Made by a program: the position numbers and the translations under genes. From Pleionea sediminis (GTDB lineage: Bacteria; Pseudomonadota; Gammaproteobacteria; Enterobacterales; Kangiellaceae): a DNA stretch of 64,000 nt. Location of the stretch: positions 1 through 64,000 of the forward strand of contig NZ_SUNB01000008.1 in NCBI RefSeq assembly GCF_007570825.1, written 5' to 3'. The notes below the pieces were generated by a model, which was given only the letters and a program-made list of their open reading frames with translations, was not told where the DNA came from and made no database searches. Positions 27,191-39,400 of the stretch are shown one piece after another. Position 1 is the stretch's first letter; each line of letters begins with the position of its first letter.

Positions 27191-27709
27191 TTAAAACCCT
27201 AACTTTTGAACGATACGTTGTAACTTTGAACTCTCTAAAACCTCATATCCGTAGAGATCTAACATAAATCCTAATTTATTACCTTGCGTCTTAATTGTTT
27301 CTGGCAATCGAACAAAACCATTACCGATTAATAAACTTATTGATGGTCTGTTATGCGGCCAAACAAACGCGTAAAGTTTTTCGACTTTCAAATTCTTAGC
27401 GTAAGAAGTCATGATTTTAATCGCAGAAGTTGCGATTCCTTTTCCTCTAAATTCTTGTCCTAACCAATAGTATATACACGCATATTTACCATTTTCTAGA
27501 ACATCAATGCCAATAATCCCCAGGAACCGACGATTTTTAATGATTGCAAAATCATGTTCACTGGGGTTCTCGATAGATTCGTTGATAAATTGAGAAACTT
27601 CACATTGACTATCAAGAACCTCTCCATCGAGTAACTTGATCATCTCTGGATCTTGATATTGTTTGTAGTACCCTAAAATATGCTGGGGTTTTAATGGAAC
27701 TAACTTCAT
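27191..27709 (-). CDS. GNAT-family N-acetyltransferase (RimJ/RimL type)
   Basis: 172 residues. Acetyl-CoA pyrophosphate-binding loop EFRGKGIATSAI (86-97), preceded by a beta4 strand YACIYYWLG and followed by the conserved N-x-x-S-x-x-L-x-x-x-x-GF (120-132). It begins 8 bp after the stop of the 359-residue unknown gene, so it is probably translated by coupling with it. Unlike its neighbours it lacks a basic disordered N-terminus, so it is unlikely to be cargo. It might modify the neighbouring effector in the producer (for example silencing or activating it), or be unrelated. The substrate is unknown. Confidence 0.88.
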   Translation of the reverse strand: MKLVPLKPQHILGYYKQYQDPEMIKLLDGEVLDSQCEVSQFINESIENPSEHDFAIIKNRRFLGIIGIDVLENGKYACIYYWLGQEFRGKGIATSAIKIMTSYAKNLKVEKLYAFVWPHNRPSISLLIGNGFVRLPETIKTQGNKLGFMLDLYGYEVLESSKLQRIVQKLGF

Positions 27710-27717
27710 TACTCAAA

Positions 27718-28797
27718 TTACACTCTATTTTTCAAGTTGAATTGCAGACTAATTCCAATTCCATCTTTAAAAAGAGATACACTTTCGATGTCTTTATTAA
27801 GTACACCTTTTCTTTCTGAGAGCATTCTTACAACACTCTTTCCATTTGGTGTTCCTATTATTGAAAAAAACCTGTCATCTCCTGGGTCCAATGTAACACT
27901 CTTATCTTTTATCATATCCTCGCTAAAAAATTGTGTGATTACTTCCATCGTTTCATCATTAGATATTTCTTTTCTTCTAATCGACTTCAAATTTTTAAGA
28001 GCTGAAGCAATATCGTTACCACTTCGACGAGACCAGTCGTTAAGTGTCACCATATATTGCCCCCAAATCGAAATATTGTTGGGTACAGAATTCCCTTTTG
28101 CTCCGACATTTGAATCTTTATCTCGAAAATTTGATGTAGCAACAATCGTCCCATTTATCCCAAGGTCGAAGAAGTTGGTATAGTGTGCGTCACCTAGCTG
28201 ACTTATTCTTTCGTCATATTCGTTCTGACTTTCTTTTGCGCCTTGCTCGGGAGGTTTTGAACTGGACTGCTCGACCCCCCATGAAGAAACTACATATTGA
28301 TCGTCATTAAGTGGCTTATTTTTATACACCCCTTCAAACTCAGACGAATCCAAATCATTAAAATAGTGATTCGAGAATTGTTGATCTAGTTTTTGTAATG
28401 ATTCAGTAGTGTCGTTGGATTGTAGCGCTTGCCACAGTTCAATTCCCTTTTTAAATGCCTTATTCGCGCTTTCGCTTTTCACACTTCTTTCTTGATAGTT
28501 TTTAACACGCTCATCAATTTCCAAAAGTTTTATGTTTAACGGGCTTTTTAATGAAGAATCCTTTCCTTTGCCTTTTGGTATTAATGTACTTAATGGCTTT
28601 CGAGGTACAACACCACCGAATTCAGTGTCCGACTGGTCACTGTCTTGATCATCATTATTAATGAATTCAGACTGAAATAGATTTTTCTCTCGCCTTTGCT
28701 TAGCTCTTTCTTGTTGCCTTTCTCGCTTATCTTTTTCTCTACTCCTTTTTATGCGTTCTGTATTCTTCCTTTTCTTCTTTGCACTCGGTTTTGACAT
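27718..28797 (-). CDS. Unrecognised protein with extremely basic N-terminus, putative toxin cargo
   Basis: 359 residues from ATG 28797, with AAAGG about ten bases upstream. A longer frame from 28875 lacks a ribosome-binding site and has a different character. The first 40 residues (MSKPSAKKKRKNTERIKRSR...) are almost all Lys/Arg/Glu, the most basic leader in the array. A Ser/Asp-rich linker follows to about 85, then a mixed alpha/beta domain with no motif I recognise (landmarks: DAHYTNFFDLGINGTIVA, SIWGQYMVTLNDWSRRSG, DDRFFSIIGTPNGKSVVRML). It might be an unrecognised ADP-ribosyltransferase-like or hydrolase fold. The sequence does not show which. Confidence 0.7.
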   Translation of the reverse strand: MSKPSAKKKRKNTERIKRSREKDKRERQQERAKQRREKNLFQSEFINNDDQDSDQSDTEFGGVVPRKPLSTLIPKGKGKDSSLKSPLNIKLLEIDERVKNYQERSVKSESANKAFKKGIELWQALQSNDTTESLQKLDQQFSNHYFNDLDSSEFEGVYKNKPLNDDQYVVSSWGVEQSSSKPPEQGAKESQNEYDERISQLGDAHYTNFFDLGINGTIVATSNFRDKDSNVGAKGNSVPNNISIWGQYMVTLNDWSRRSGNDIASALKNLKSIRRKEISNDETMEVITQFFSEDMIKDKSVTLDPGDDRFFSIIGTPNGKSVVRMLSERKGVLNKDIESVSLFKDGIGISLQFNLKNRV

Positions 28798-28886
28798 TGG
28801 TGTGCCTTTTTCTTGACTGCTTATAAAATTAACAAACAGATTTGGTTCAAAATAGAATGGTTGAGTTAAGCTCAATACTGACCAAT

Positions 28887-28940
28887 AACTATTAGTGAAG
28901 TTGACTGTTTTGTATCTTTAACAATCAACTTCTAATAGTT
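28887..28940 (-). other. Long imperfect inverted repeat between cargo genes
   Basis: Left arm 28887-28909 and right arm 28920-28940 pair over about 20 positions (AACTATTAG, AAGTTGA and TGTT blocks) with one two-base bulge, one mismatch and a 10-base loop. It lies between the stop of the TIKI-like gene and the start of the 359-residue gene. No T-run follows on the minus strand, so it is not a standard terminator. It may be an mRNA stabiliser, processing site or protein-binding palindrome. Confidence 0.5.
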
Positions 28941-28955
28941 TGAAATCTTGAATTC

Positions 28956-30308
28956 TTAGATTGAACCCAGTTCTACCAAATCAGGAATACCTCCTTTCAC
29001 ATAAGTAACGCCTGGTATAATATCAATAACATCTCTTCGGTTCTCAGAGTGAGCAACTCCCATAGAAACAAAGATTGGTGGAGGATTGATTTGTAGTGCA
29101 GCATTTAAATTAGATAACATAGCAACTTCTCGTCTTGGCCCCCAAATTGCGAAAGGATCGTCTTTAGCACCAAATTTCTGGGTTTCGGCGACTCGTCTTA
29201 CATCATTTTCTAATTCACTTTCGGAGGCGATAGCCTTAAATTGAGCTGAACCAATTGCTTTAACCGCGTCCGATATACGCGTAAAGTTATCGAGAAGTTG
29301 CTGCGCTTGTTCTTTTGTTAATTCTTCAACAAGGGCTCTGTGTGCATAAATTCCTCTACGATCACGATTAGCACTTATTGAAGTGTCTATCAGTTCAGTT
29401 AATCCCGATTGTTGAGACTGTGCAATCTGAGTTTGTGCATTCCTCACAGCAGCAATAACATCTCGAACACTATCAGGAGTTTGTTCAGAGATAGCTGGCA
29501 ACCTAACTCCACTAATCGTTCTCATTAATTCTTGCAGTTCATTCGGTCTGTCAATGGGTGGAATATAGGCCTCGCTTGGGTTCTTGTCGATATTGGTAAC
29601 AAATTGCTCAATATTCTTCAGGGTTGCGGCGCCAAATCGAGCCATATATTGACCGCCTCTTAGCCAATAGTTTTCGAGCGCTTTATTAGTTTCACTGCCG
29701 TCGTATTTTTTATGTGCTGCATGAGTCGCTGGTGGAGTAGGAATGTTTCCGAGCGGAACTCCGTGTAACGATCGTTCAAAGGCACCTTCAATAAGCCGGT
29801 GTCTTATATTCATTGCCTGAACAAAATCTTCTCGCAATTCGTTATGTTCCTCACCAAAAACAATCGTTCCATTACCACTTAGATTCACCCACTTACCATT
29901 CCAAACTCCCATACCTTCGGCTTTGCCTTGAGAATAGAGAACGGCTTGTTCCCTGCTTCTAAATTTAACCGGTCCGTTGAAATCTTTCGGTAATCGAGAA
30001 AGAATTGCTTCGGATAAGCCATCGTTTGAACTCATTACATTACTACCGAGAAATATTTGTCTCTGTGGTTTACTAACCACTTCGAGTGTCGGCTTTTTGA
30101 TTCTACTCGATATTTCTTTTTTATTTTGTGGACTACTCTCGACAAGCTCAACGGGTTCTTTCGCAATTCGACGACTCGCGGCCCTCTCACTACTGGTTTG
30201 CTCCAGAATTTCTCGACTAAGGTCTGATAAGCTGGTCACATTGTTAAAATCGGTTGCTTTGTCAGACTTGTTTTTTTTCTTACCTTTTCTTTTTAAGAAG
30301 TTAAACAT
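28956..30308 (-). CDS. TIKI/TraB/ChaN-superfamily putative metallohydrolase toxin cargo with basic N-terminus
   Basis: 450 residues from ATG 30308, with GGAAGG seven bases upstream. An ATG four codons earlier has no such site. N-terminus MFNFLKRKGKKKNKSDK is basic and disordered to about 85. The body carries signatures of the TIKI/TraB/EreA/ChaN/PMT-like fold: TIVFGEEHNELRED (148-161, GxxH with flanking acids), a distal RREVAMLSNL (392-401), and IFVSMGVAHSENRRD (412-426), the second GxxH, followed by a strand and GG. Superfamily members use these His/Glu residues for metal-dependent hydrolysis; EreA is an esterase and TIKI a protease. A helical insertion (about 230-360) contains RDRRGIYAHR, also seen in the 632-residue neighbour. 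It is the first gene after the giant TcA-like gene and its terminator. Predicted secreted effector; substrate unknown. Confidence 0.7.
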   Translation of the reverse strand: MFNFLKRKGKKKNKSDKATDFNNVTSLSDLSREILEQTSSERAASRRIAKEPVELVESSPQNKKEISSRIKKPTLEVVSKPQRQIFLGSNVMSSNDGLSEAILSRLPKDFNGPVKFRSREQAVLYSQGKAEGMGVWNGKWVNLSGNGTIVFGEEHNELREDFVQAMNIRHRLIEGAFERSLHGVPLGNIPTPPATHAAHKKYDGSETNKALENYWLRGGQYMARFGAATLKNIEQFVTNIDKNPSEAYIPPIDRPNELQELMRTISGVRLPAISEQTPDSVRDVIAAVRNAQTQIAQSQQSGLTELIDTSISANRDRRGIYAHRALVEELTKEQAQQLLDNFTRISDAVKAIGSAQFKAIASESELENDVRRVAETQKFGAKDDPFAIWGPRREVAMLSNLNAALQINPPPIFVSMGVAHSENRRDVIDIIPGVTYVKGGIPDLVELGSI

Positions 30309-30438
30309 AAAACCTTCCATTAATTAACTTTAGAACTTACGAACAAGCTAAAAATTCATCAATAAGTTCTTTTGTATTTATCAATTATTTTGAATTAACT
30401 ACTGTGAAGTAGATGTAAGCGAATAATTATCTAAGATA

Positions 30439-30472
30439 AGACAAAAGAAGCAAAAGTCAGCTTCTTTTGTCT
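30439..30472 (-). terminator. Hairpin terminator after the giant TcA-like gene
   Basis: Perfect 13-bp stem AGACAAAAGAAGC/GCTTCTTTTGTCT with an 8-base loop, 22 bp beyond the stop of the giant gene. The T-rich arm gives a run in both directions. It should limit read-through into the cargo genes, implying different expression levels or separate promoters. Confidence 0.65.
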
Positions 30473-30494
30473 AATTTGAGTTGAAAGACTGAGT

Positions 30495-33400
30495 TTATAA
30501 AGCTGATGCCTTATAACCAAGCACCAGTATCATATTAGTCAATAATGATTTTTTACCTCTCGCTTTAAAGGTCCAGGTTTCTCCTTTTCTACTTACAGAT
30601 AATCCATTGGTAAATAGTAATTTATGGTTCTTAATTTTCAGTTCGTCATCGTCGTTGAGAACCATTGAAAAAGCACTATCATCTTGTGTTTCGAAAATGG
30701 GGTAAATTCCATTTATTTTACTACCTGAAATATTAGGCAGCATATCACGAGTGATATTAATTCTTAATTCATCAGTCTCATCTTGGACGAAAGCATAGAA
30801 CTCTCTAGGAAAAGCTTCTGCAATATTAAGTTGAACTGCAGTATCGTAAGGTTTCAATAATCCTCGAACCGCATCAGCAAAATCTTCACCTCCTTGTTTC
30901 GCAGTATATTTCAACTCGATTTCTAAATCTTGCAAGTCTTTAAGGTTATAACTTCCCTTCTTACCACCTAATTCCAGTCGCCATCTAGAAACTGCACCAG
31001 TACCTTCAAACGGCAAATAGCGATCATCACCAAAGTTTAACTCGAATAATCCCGAACTTTGTCCTGAATATTGGTCCACTTGTGAAACAGCGATTTGCTG
31101 ACTTGGTCTCCAATCATGACGAATCGAAACAGGTGATAAGTCTTTTGGAGACAATAGGTATTTAACCGCTTTCACATCAGGCGCTAACAGCGTCTTATTA
31201 TTCAACTGAGTCAAAGTCGCGAAAACCGTCTTACCTTCACCAGCATTGAGCTTCACCGAGAGCGTTTTAATTTGACGGCAATAATGGCCAGGGAAATCAT
31301 AGTCAAAATGCTCCTCTTTAAAGCTAAACTCACAGACTCCATCTTTCTTTAGTTTAAAGAATTCTAACGGGTCTATGTCCAGTAGAGAGATTGTTTTGGT
31401 AATTTCAAAACTGCGCTTATTGGTATCCAAATAAGACTTTTCCATCTTATTAAGATCGATACCTAAGCTGTCACCTGCTAGTAAACCTTTTTGAGCGTTA
31501 TCCCAGTAGTGACCATTGATAAAGTTTACTTTATCAGCATACAAACCGCGCTCATATCGATATGCCACTTCAGCAATTTTTGCCAAGTCATGAGCCATAT
31601 TATAAGCCTGGTAGTATAGCGCCGATAACTTACCCTGCATCCAAAGGTACAAATCTTTGTTAGAAAACTTCTCTTTCATAAACGTCATGATTGAGGCGTT
31701 GTTTTCTTGCTCTTTTTGATTGATTTTCAGTTCTTGCTTGGCGGCGTCCATTTGGCGATTAGCGCTTTCTAGCTGATGTCCAATTTGTTTTATCTCACTA
31801 TCAAAAACAACCGCTTGATGCTTCCAATCTTCAACTGAACGTTGATGTTGTGCATACATACCGGCTACTTCAGCCCCCATGCTGATACCTTCAGCAATAG
31901 ATTCAAGCGCTTCAGCACTGAAAGTCAATCCAGCGCCGATACTGGAACCTCCCTTAGTCGCACCTATGGTAGTCGGCGCACCCACTTTGACATCAGGTGC
32001 AGCAGCTGTTACCGCAGCGCCGGCGAATTTCAAAATAGGAATTGCTACAAACATGACACTTGCTGCTGTCATCATCCCTATTTGAACTTGCTCTGAAGTA
32101 ATCATACCTTCAGATACCAAGCCATTGTAATGATCAAGTTGCTGTTTCGCGCTAACCATGCTTTCTTTTAAGTTTTCTATATTTGCACCAATTTCATCTA
32201 TCTGCGCAACTCGGACTTCTTTCGTTAGCTCTATGATTTGACCTTCATGCTTTGTTTGCATTTGGCTCAACTCTTCGGCATCTTTTTTCTCAATCGCAGC
32301 GAGTAATTCATTACCTAGTTGGCTCGCCTTCTCCGAAACTTCTCGTGCTTTGTTGAGCATGAAATTAAATCGGTAATGTGGCACCGGTAAATTCATACTT
32401 TCTAGAGCCGCTTGCAAGCTGCCTCCAGAGGCAACCGCATTTACCAAAGCCATAGGATCAATTGGCGGTTGGAATAAGGGCAGCGGTTGCTTAACACCTT
32501 CAATATTTAGGCAGTGTCGAATTTTATGGAGGCGATCTTCAACTCTTTCCCAATAACGAAGAACAAAATTATTCTCAGGGACATAAAAGTATGGGTTAGC
32601 CACACTCTCATGAACCGTTCCATTATGAGACAAACTTGTAACTGTTGGATCACCTTCGGTATCGAATAGGAAGTCATAATTTTCTCTGTCAAAATTTATA
32701 ACATCGAATTCAGGAAATGGAGAAGCTATACCAGCACCGTTTTGACGTATCTCCCTGAAACTTAAATCATCAGTAAGATATCGCTTACCTAAATTTTCCG
32801 GTTTCTTGCCTAACATATCGTAAGCTAAAACATACAACATTCGAGCTTCGCCTATGCTTTCACGCGTATAACGTCTAAATAAATGGTCTCCCCAATCAAG
32901 CAAGTTATCAATGTATGCCATTACCGTTGTTCTTCGGTAAGCATTAATACGTAATGCAGCAATTGCATGCGGGTCAAAAGGATCATTTAGGTAAGTTTTA
33001 ATTTGCTCCATACTTGTTTGTAAGTAACGATAACGTTGATACAAACGTGTTGTCATTGAAAGCAATTCGTTCGCCTTGTGCGCCGCTTTTGCCAAATCTT
33101 TTTTCTCGTCAGTAAGTTCTGAAGATAACAACATTTCTATTCTTAAATCGATAATTTTTGAAATATCAATACAGTTATCATCAAGTGCTTTTTGAGAACT
33201 TTGAGCCAGTAGAACGTCCGAAGGGGATGGATTGTTCGATAGCAAATGTTTAATTCTTAATCTAATTACCTGACAAGTAGTGAGAGACGGTGCCTCATTT
33301 GGACTGGGTGGTAATTGATTTAACGTTATCAATAGATTAGCTTCATTTACTGTCTCTATAATGCTGGTAGGTAAAGAATCTCGCAATGCAACTTGTACAC

Positions 33401-36400
33401 GATATAGCTCTTCCCAAGTTTTATATACTTTATCTTCGTCGCTCCATTCACGTAATGCCTTTAGTTCATCTATGGCTCCATCACTTAAATCCTTTTCTCC
33501 AGCAAAGAATGGAACAAATGGCAATAACTTATCCGTTAACGCAGAAATAATATTTCGGTCCAGACTTAAAGGCATTTCACTCATGTCGCGAATTTGCTTA
33601 TTAATAGCAACAATATCAATTTGATTAAATGGAACGAATTGCCAATATTCATTAATTGATGTTGGATCATAAATACACTCATACCATGACTTCGCTTCTT
33701 CAAATTGCTGCGCATTATTCAAGGATTGAGCAATCAACGAAGGAGCATGATAAAACAATTCCCAATAGTACTGACCATTAGCACCTTTAAACTCCAAATG
33801 TGTATCAACAGGAAAACGACTAGGACTCACTTTATTTGGAGTTGCTCGAATCACAGCTTCTTGTGTGTTAGCGGTTGTCGAACTTGACAGCTCGAATCGT
33901 GGCGCTTCATCCATAAACTGACTCTCTAAACTCATAACGCCTTTCACACCTTTATTGAAGATGATCTGCGATAATTTGCTGCCCGCCATCGACGATAAAC
34001 GAATAAGATCATATTCGGCATAGTCTTCGTCAGTTAGTATTTCTTGAGGTTCGGACTCCATGTAGCCTTTGTTACCATTAATAATATACAACTTGTCAAT
34101 GCCTATATTATAGGCAACATCATATTGTGTTGAGCCACCATCCCATTGTATGTCTAAAAACGGTACATTCTTGATTCGTGCTTTACTGACATAGTAAACG
34201 TTCTCATCGATACCTAATGTAAACGCAAAGTCAAAGTTTTTATTCTCAGAAATGATACCTTCTAAGTTACCTTCAAGTAACTTTGGATAACCTGTATCAA
34301 GCTGAGGTGAATCAAGGTTTATTTTGGCATATCGATAGTATTGATCGCCCGATATTAAATAGAGATAATCTCCTTTCGTGAACGCTGCATCCACTCTGCC
34401 TTTATATTCACCGTCATCTTGTAGATTATTTTTGAGTCTACCCCAATTACCAGAAATTTGCTCAAGGGAAGCATTAGTTTCATCAGTAATAAAATGAGTC
34501 GTCCCAAAATAATAAGCGACTCTTTCATTACTAAAGAAAGCAGCATCGATAACGTCAAGATTTTGTGGTATTCCATCAGAATTACCCAATATTGCTTGTG
34601 GCATAGGTAAGCTAGGCGAAGTTTCCTTAAGCTCACTTTTGTCGAATTTAATATAGCGATCGCTCGTCATTACTACGACCGTATCTTGCTTGACAATAAC
34701 AGAGAAAATCTTTGCTTTTTCAATAATATCGACTAATTGTCCATCAGGTGTGCCACTTATATCACGATGATTGTCTAAACTCATGAAGGTATAATAGTCA
34801 TTACCCGATATAATATAGAATCTATCTTTCAACCAAAATAAATTATCAATCGTTTGACCACTTTTGGTTTTTATGATGTATTTACGAATCGGATCGTACG
34901 AGTTATTCCAGGACCTAACTTCATATTCGTTTGACGCATTTTTAATAATAGCGTAAGTCCATCCATTATGAGCATGAGCAGCTTCTAATCCTCCAATATT
35001 ATATCGGTATCTGTCTTCGCTATCCGTCGTGATGTACAACTTACCATTCATCATGAATGCTCGGCGATTACAATGAGGAAGTTGTGACGAAGATTGAGAA
35101 AAGTTCGAATTCGCTTGTCCTTCAAAATTAGAGTTAGTTAATTTTAATAGTCTGTTCGAATTGCCGATTGCATACGCCACGCCATTAACTTTTAAGTAGG
35201 CTTTGGCTTCCGTTGGCGAAATTTCGCCGACACCCACTTCATCACTTTCAGGCCAAAGACGACCAGGCATTTGAACTTCTTGACCAAACTCATCTACTTT
35301 GTACCAATCTTCTCCACGCACAAAATAGTTAACACTGTCAGCTCGGAAAGTTGCATCTACTGCGGCTTGGGGCAACATTTCTCGATTTTGTGCTAACGAT
35401 TTAGGATAGCCCGCGGGAATTACATCGTATTTACCATTCGGATAAGAAATATATTCCTCACCTTTAATAAGATGAGTCACTGCACCCTGGACAAATGCCG
35501 CATCAATATTTTCCCAAGCATTCGGAGTAATACCCCAAACATCTGTAATATTTTGCGAATTAGGAAGTGGTTGATTGCTGCTAATGTCGTTTTGCTGTGC
35601 CTTGATAAACTTCTTATTATCACTGAATAGCCAAGTATCATCCTCAATATTTACAGCAGAAATTACTTTAAATCCATTCAAAGCGATATTATGAGGAGTG
35701 TACACACCGGCCGTTCCACTCAACGGCATACACATAAAGCTTGCACCTTTATAATCGAAACTCGCCCAAGTTAATGAGGTATCATCCTTAGGTGAGTTCA
35801 ATAATATGGCTTGATTTAGGTTGTTGTCGTCTTCGGCAGGAAACAATTCTTTAAACGTTTTTAGTCCGCGAATCAGCAATGACTTTTCTTCTAAACCAAT
35901 TTTCCCACTGGTTCCCGGTACTGTGGCAACTTTTCTTGACTCAGGAAAGAATCGGAAGCTACTTTTTAACTCTTTCCGATTAGCAATAATTTTAATAACC
36001 GTGCGTAACCGCTGATCGTTATTGGTTAGTGACTTGATATCCGCATAGCGAACAAAGCCGTTACTTTCGTCGACCATCAAATATAAATCATCCTCACCAA
36101 CTAAAGAATAACCGGCAGTGACGCTTGATTTATACAACGCAAACTCAAATCTTTTACGACATGAAGAACCATGATCGACCCTAAATTGTCCTAACCACCC
36201 TTTGTCACCATGAGAGTTCCACCAACCATTATTGGAATTGTTAAATGCTATAATCGAAAACTCATTCGGACTTCTATTCCATGGATTAATTGTAATCTGA
36301 TATCGGAAAGAGTTTTCCAATTCTTCGCCAGGTAACAATCGTGATGCGCGTAACGAACGTTGGTATCCATGCCAATTTCCACTACTTGAATCAATTTCGT

Positions 36401-39400
36401 CCGTCAGATAAAAGGTTCCATTTCCATTATTCACCTTAAAGTAAACATATCGAGAATTGTCATCATTAGCACTGACAATTTGATCAATCAGCTCTCCTGT
36501 TTCAATTCTTCCTTCGGAGTCAGCAACTGGTTTAATTTCTCGTTCAGACGTGTAAATACATTTTACTTCGATATGATCGATTTCATTTTTCGAGTTTACT
36601 TTAATATCACTAAAATCCAATAGAGACTCTACTATCGTATCACTGGATGGAATTTCATAGTTTAACTTCTGAGCTGGTGACCACTGTCCATTCAGATCGG
36701 TAGATGAGTAGTAAAATGTCAGAGCTGTACTATTCGTAACATTTGACTTAGAGTTAAAATTCTCGCCTTTTTTCTCAAATTTACTTGAGGTATTAGGGCC
36801 TGCGTCGGATCTATCTTCAACTTTTGCCCAGAATACATAGAAGCGATTCAATGCATAGACTGGGTAAACTCTTTTCGCTTCAATTTGTATATCGACACTT
36901 TTCCAGGGCTGCCACTTCACCGCATCACTTCTTCTTGCAACAAAAGTACCGATTCTATAGTAATACATTTCAGGCTGTGTTTTTGTTCGTCCAAATAAAA
37001 TCACACTTTTATCACTCGGCGACTTAGGATCGGAATAAACATATCCTCCAGAAATTGTCAGCTGTGAGACTACTGAAAACTCATTAGTATAATGATTAAT
37101 TGCTTTAGCAATATTATCTTCGTTAAGTTCGCCTTGAAGCAATTTCTCTTCGAGTGCTTCAAACTGCGGAGATTTTGTGTCTCTGAGTTCAGGACGTATA
37201 TAATTCTCAGGATAAAGGAATACTTTACGATTGGCCTCCCAAACTCGATAGCTTTTCAACCAATCCCAGCGATCTTTCAACCGCTCTCTACGTTCGGAAG
37301 CTAAAATAGCCTTTCCAGGCTCTCCTTCATCAATTAATTGTGCAGGCTCCAATCCAATAAAATAACGATGAAAATACAACTGAAGCGCAGAAATCGCTTC
37401 CTTTATTTTAGACGTTTCCATGCATTCACTCATGTTGACATCAACTAGCATGTCCTCATAAAGATCGCGGGCGTCAATAATACTTCTGTCATTGTTCTCA
37501 ATAACGTAAGGTACTAATGCATCTCGTTTCATCACGTTTAAATGATTGTGCAACTCGTCAATAAGAACATCTTGACTTTTATCACCACAATATTTGCTAC
37601 CTAACAAACCTAATAGATAGTCCGCTGGTTTATCAGTCATGTTCTCTTCAAAGCGCTTGCTCCAAAAGTCAGTATAAAAGGTCCGAACATCCGCACTAAT
37701 CTCCGACATTAATTGGAAGATATCATGCATTCTGCAAAGTAACTCAAGATCATATCGACGCTCATCGTTTACTTGAGTTGGTAAGAAGGCATTATGGCGT
37801 TTTAACCACTTGAGTTCATCGATATCCCAATCAAATAATTCCGCCAGAAGTTCATAGGGTTTATTAATGTAACCACTGTCTTGCCGTAAAACATCTACGA
37901 CAGATTGGTCACTACCGTAATCTTCAACCAACATTTTAAAGCAGCTAATCGTCGATAAATCTCTTAACCGATAATCAGCAATAGAGCCCCATTTTTCATC
38001 GAAATACATTGGGTAAATACTTGATAAAAGAGGTCTCGATAAGCAATCATAATTTGAATTATCGTATTTAACGTAATCAGCTCTCTCTTCTACATTTACC
38101 GCATTTTTAAAGAGATAAGTTTGTCCAGCATAGGTGAAAGCACCATCAATACCACTCTCATAGCTCAATGGCAGCTGCTTGAAGACAGAATTAATATGTT
38201 TTGGGAATCCTTTTTCAATGAAGGTTTGTTCAGTATCTTTGTAGCGAATCACTTGATTTTGTTTGATAACATAGAGTCTTCCTTCATTATCAACGAATGC
38301 TCCATCAATTGCGCCTTGCTTAGGCTCACCATTTTCATCAACAAATAGATTATTAACTTGTCCCCAGTTACCTTCTACTAACTGAACTGATTCTCCGTTT
38401 TCTAGCTTAATAAACTCCCTACCTTTAAATAGATATACGGTTTCGTGATCAACCAATGCAGCGCTAACATTTTTACAGAAGCTCTTGGGGAGTTCAAAAT
38501 TGATATTTACTTGATCTCGAAAATAGTCCGCAACAAAATCTCTTTCTATACTCTTCGGATAGCCTGCATCTGGCTTATGGTAACCACATTCAGAGTATCT
38601 CAAATATTGATCACCAGAAAATAAATAAGTGACGTCCTCTTTTCGGAATGCGGCATCAATCTTTCCATACTGAGAAAAAGCATTGTGTTTATTCCCCAAT
38701 AAACCCACTTGCATATTACGACGTTTTTCTTTGCCAACCGCTAAGCACCGGTCTTCGAAGAATAGATATATATTCTGATCGTTGGTTAATGCCGCTTTAA
38801 TAATGACGGGGTTAATACCGGTTGAAGCCATATTAACTATTTGATTGACATAACTTTCAAATCCATGAGGCAAGTGTTCAAAACCAGGTTCTTGTCTTAA
38901 ACTTTCCGCGATACGTTTAGGATATCCAGCAGGCACATGACAATAATCATGATCCTCATACCGAATATAATCACTACCACTAAATAGATAAGTATGTTTA
39001 TTGTCGTAAACGAATGCTGCGTCTATTCGTTCTACTCGTGGTTCAACAATTGCCCAGTCATCTTTGATTGCCTTAGGTTCTTCTAATAATCGAGTTAGCG
39101 TGTTGTTTGTACCTGTAGTCACTCGACTGATTCTGTAACAATTGTCGGCAAAGAGGTAGACATTGCCTTCATACACAAAAATAGAAGTCAACTCATCAAA
39201 GAAGTCCTCCTCACAGTTTAAACCTTCCCATAATTTATTAATGGAACAAGGTTTCGTCCAACGATCGGTACGAGTATTTAGCTGGACAAACTGACCATCT
39301 TTAACAAAGATTAACGTATGATGTTCTTCATCTTCCTTACTGTCACCTAATACTGTCTTAAACTTGCCTTCAACTTGTTCCAACGTGGTGAGTTGATCAT

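Noticed and set aside
31842-32096. Plus-strand frames inside the TcA pore-forming region
   Set aside because: Reverse-strand shadows of the Ala/Gly-rich pore hairpin of the giant gene.
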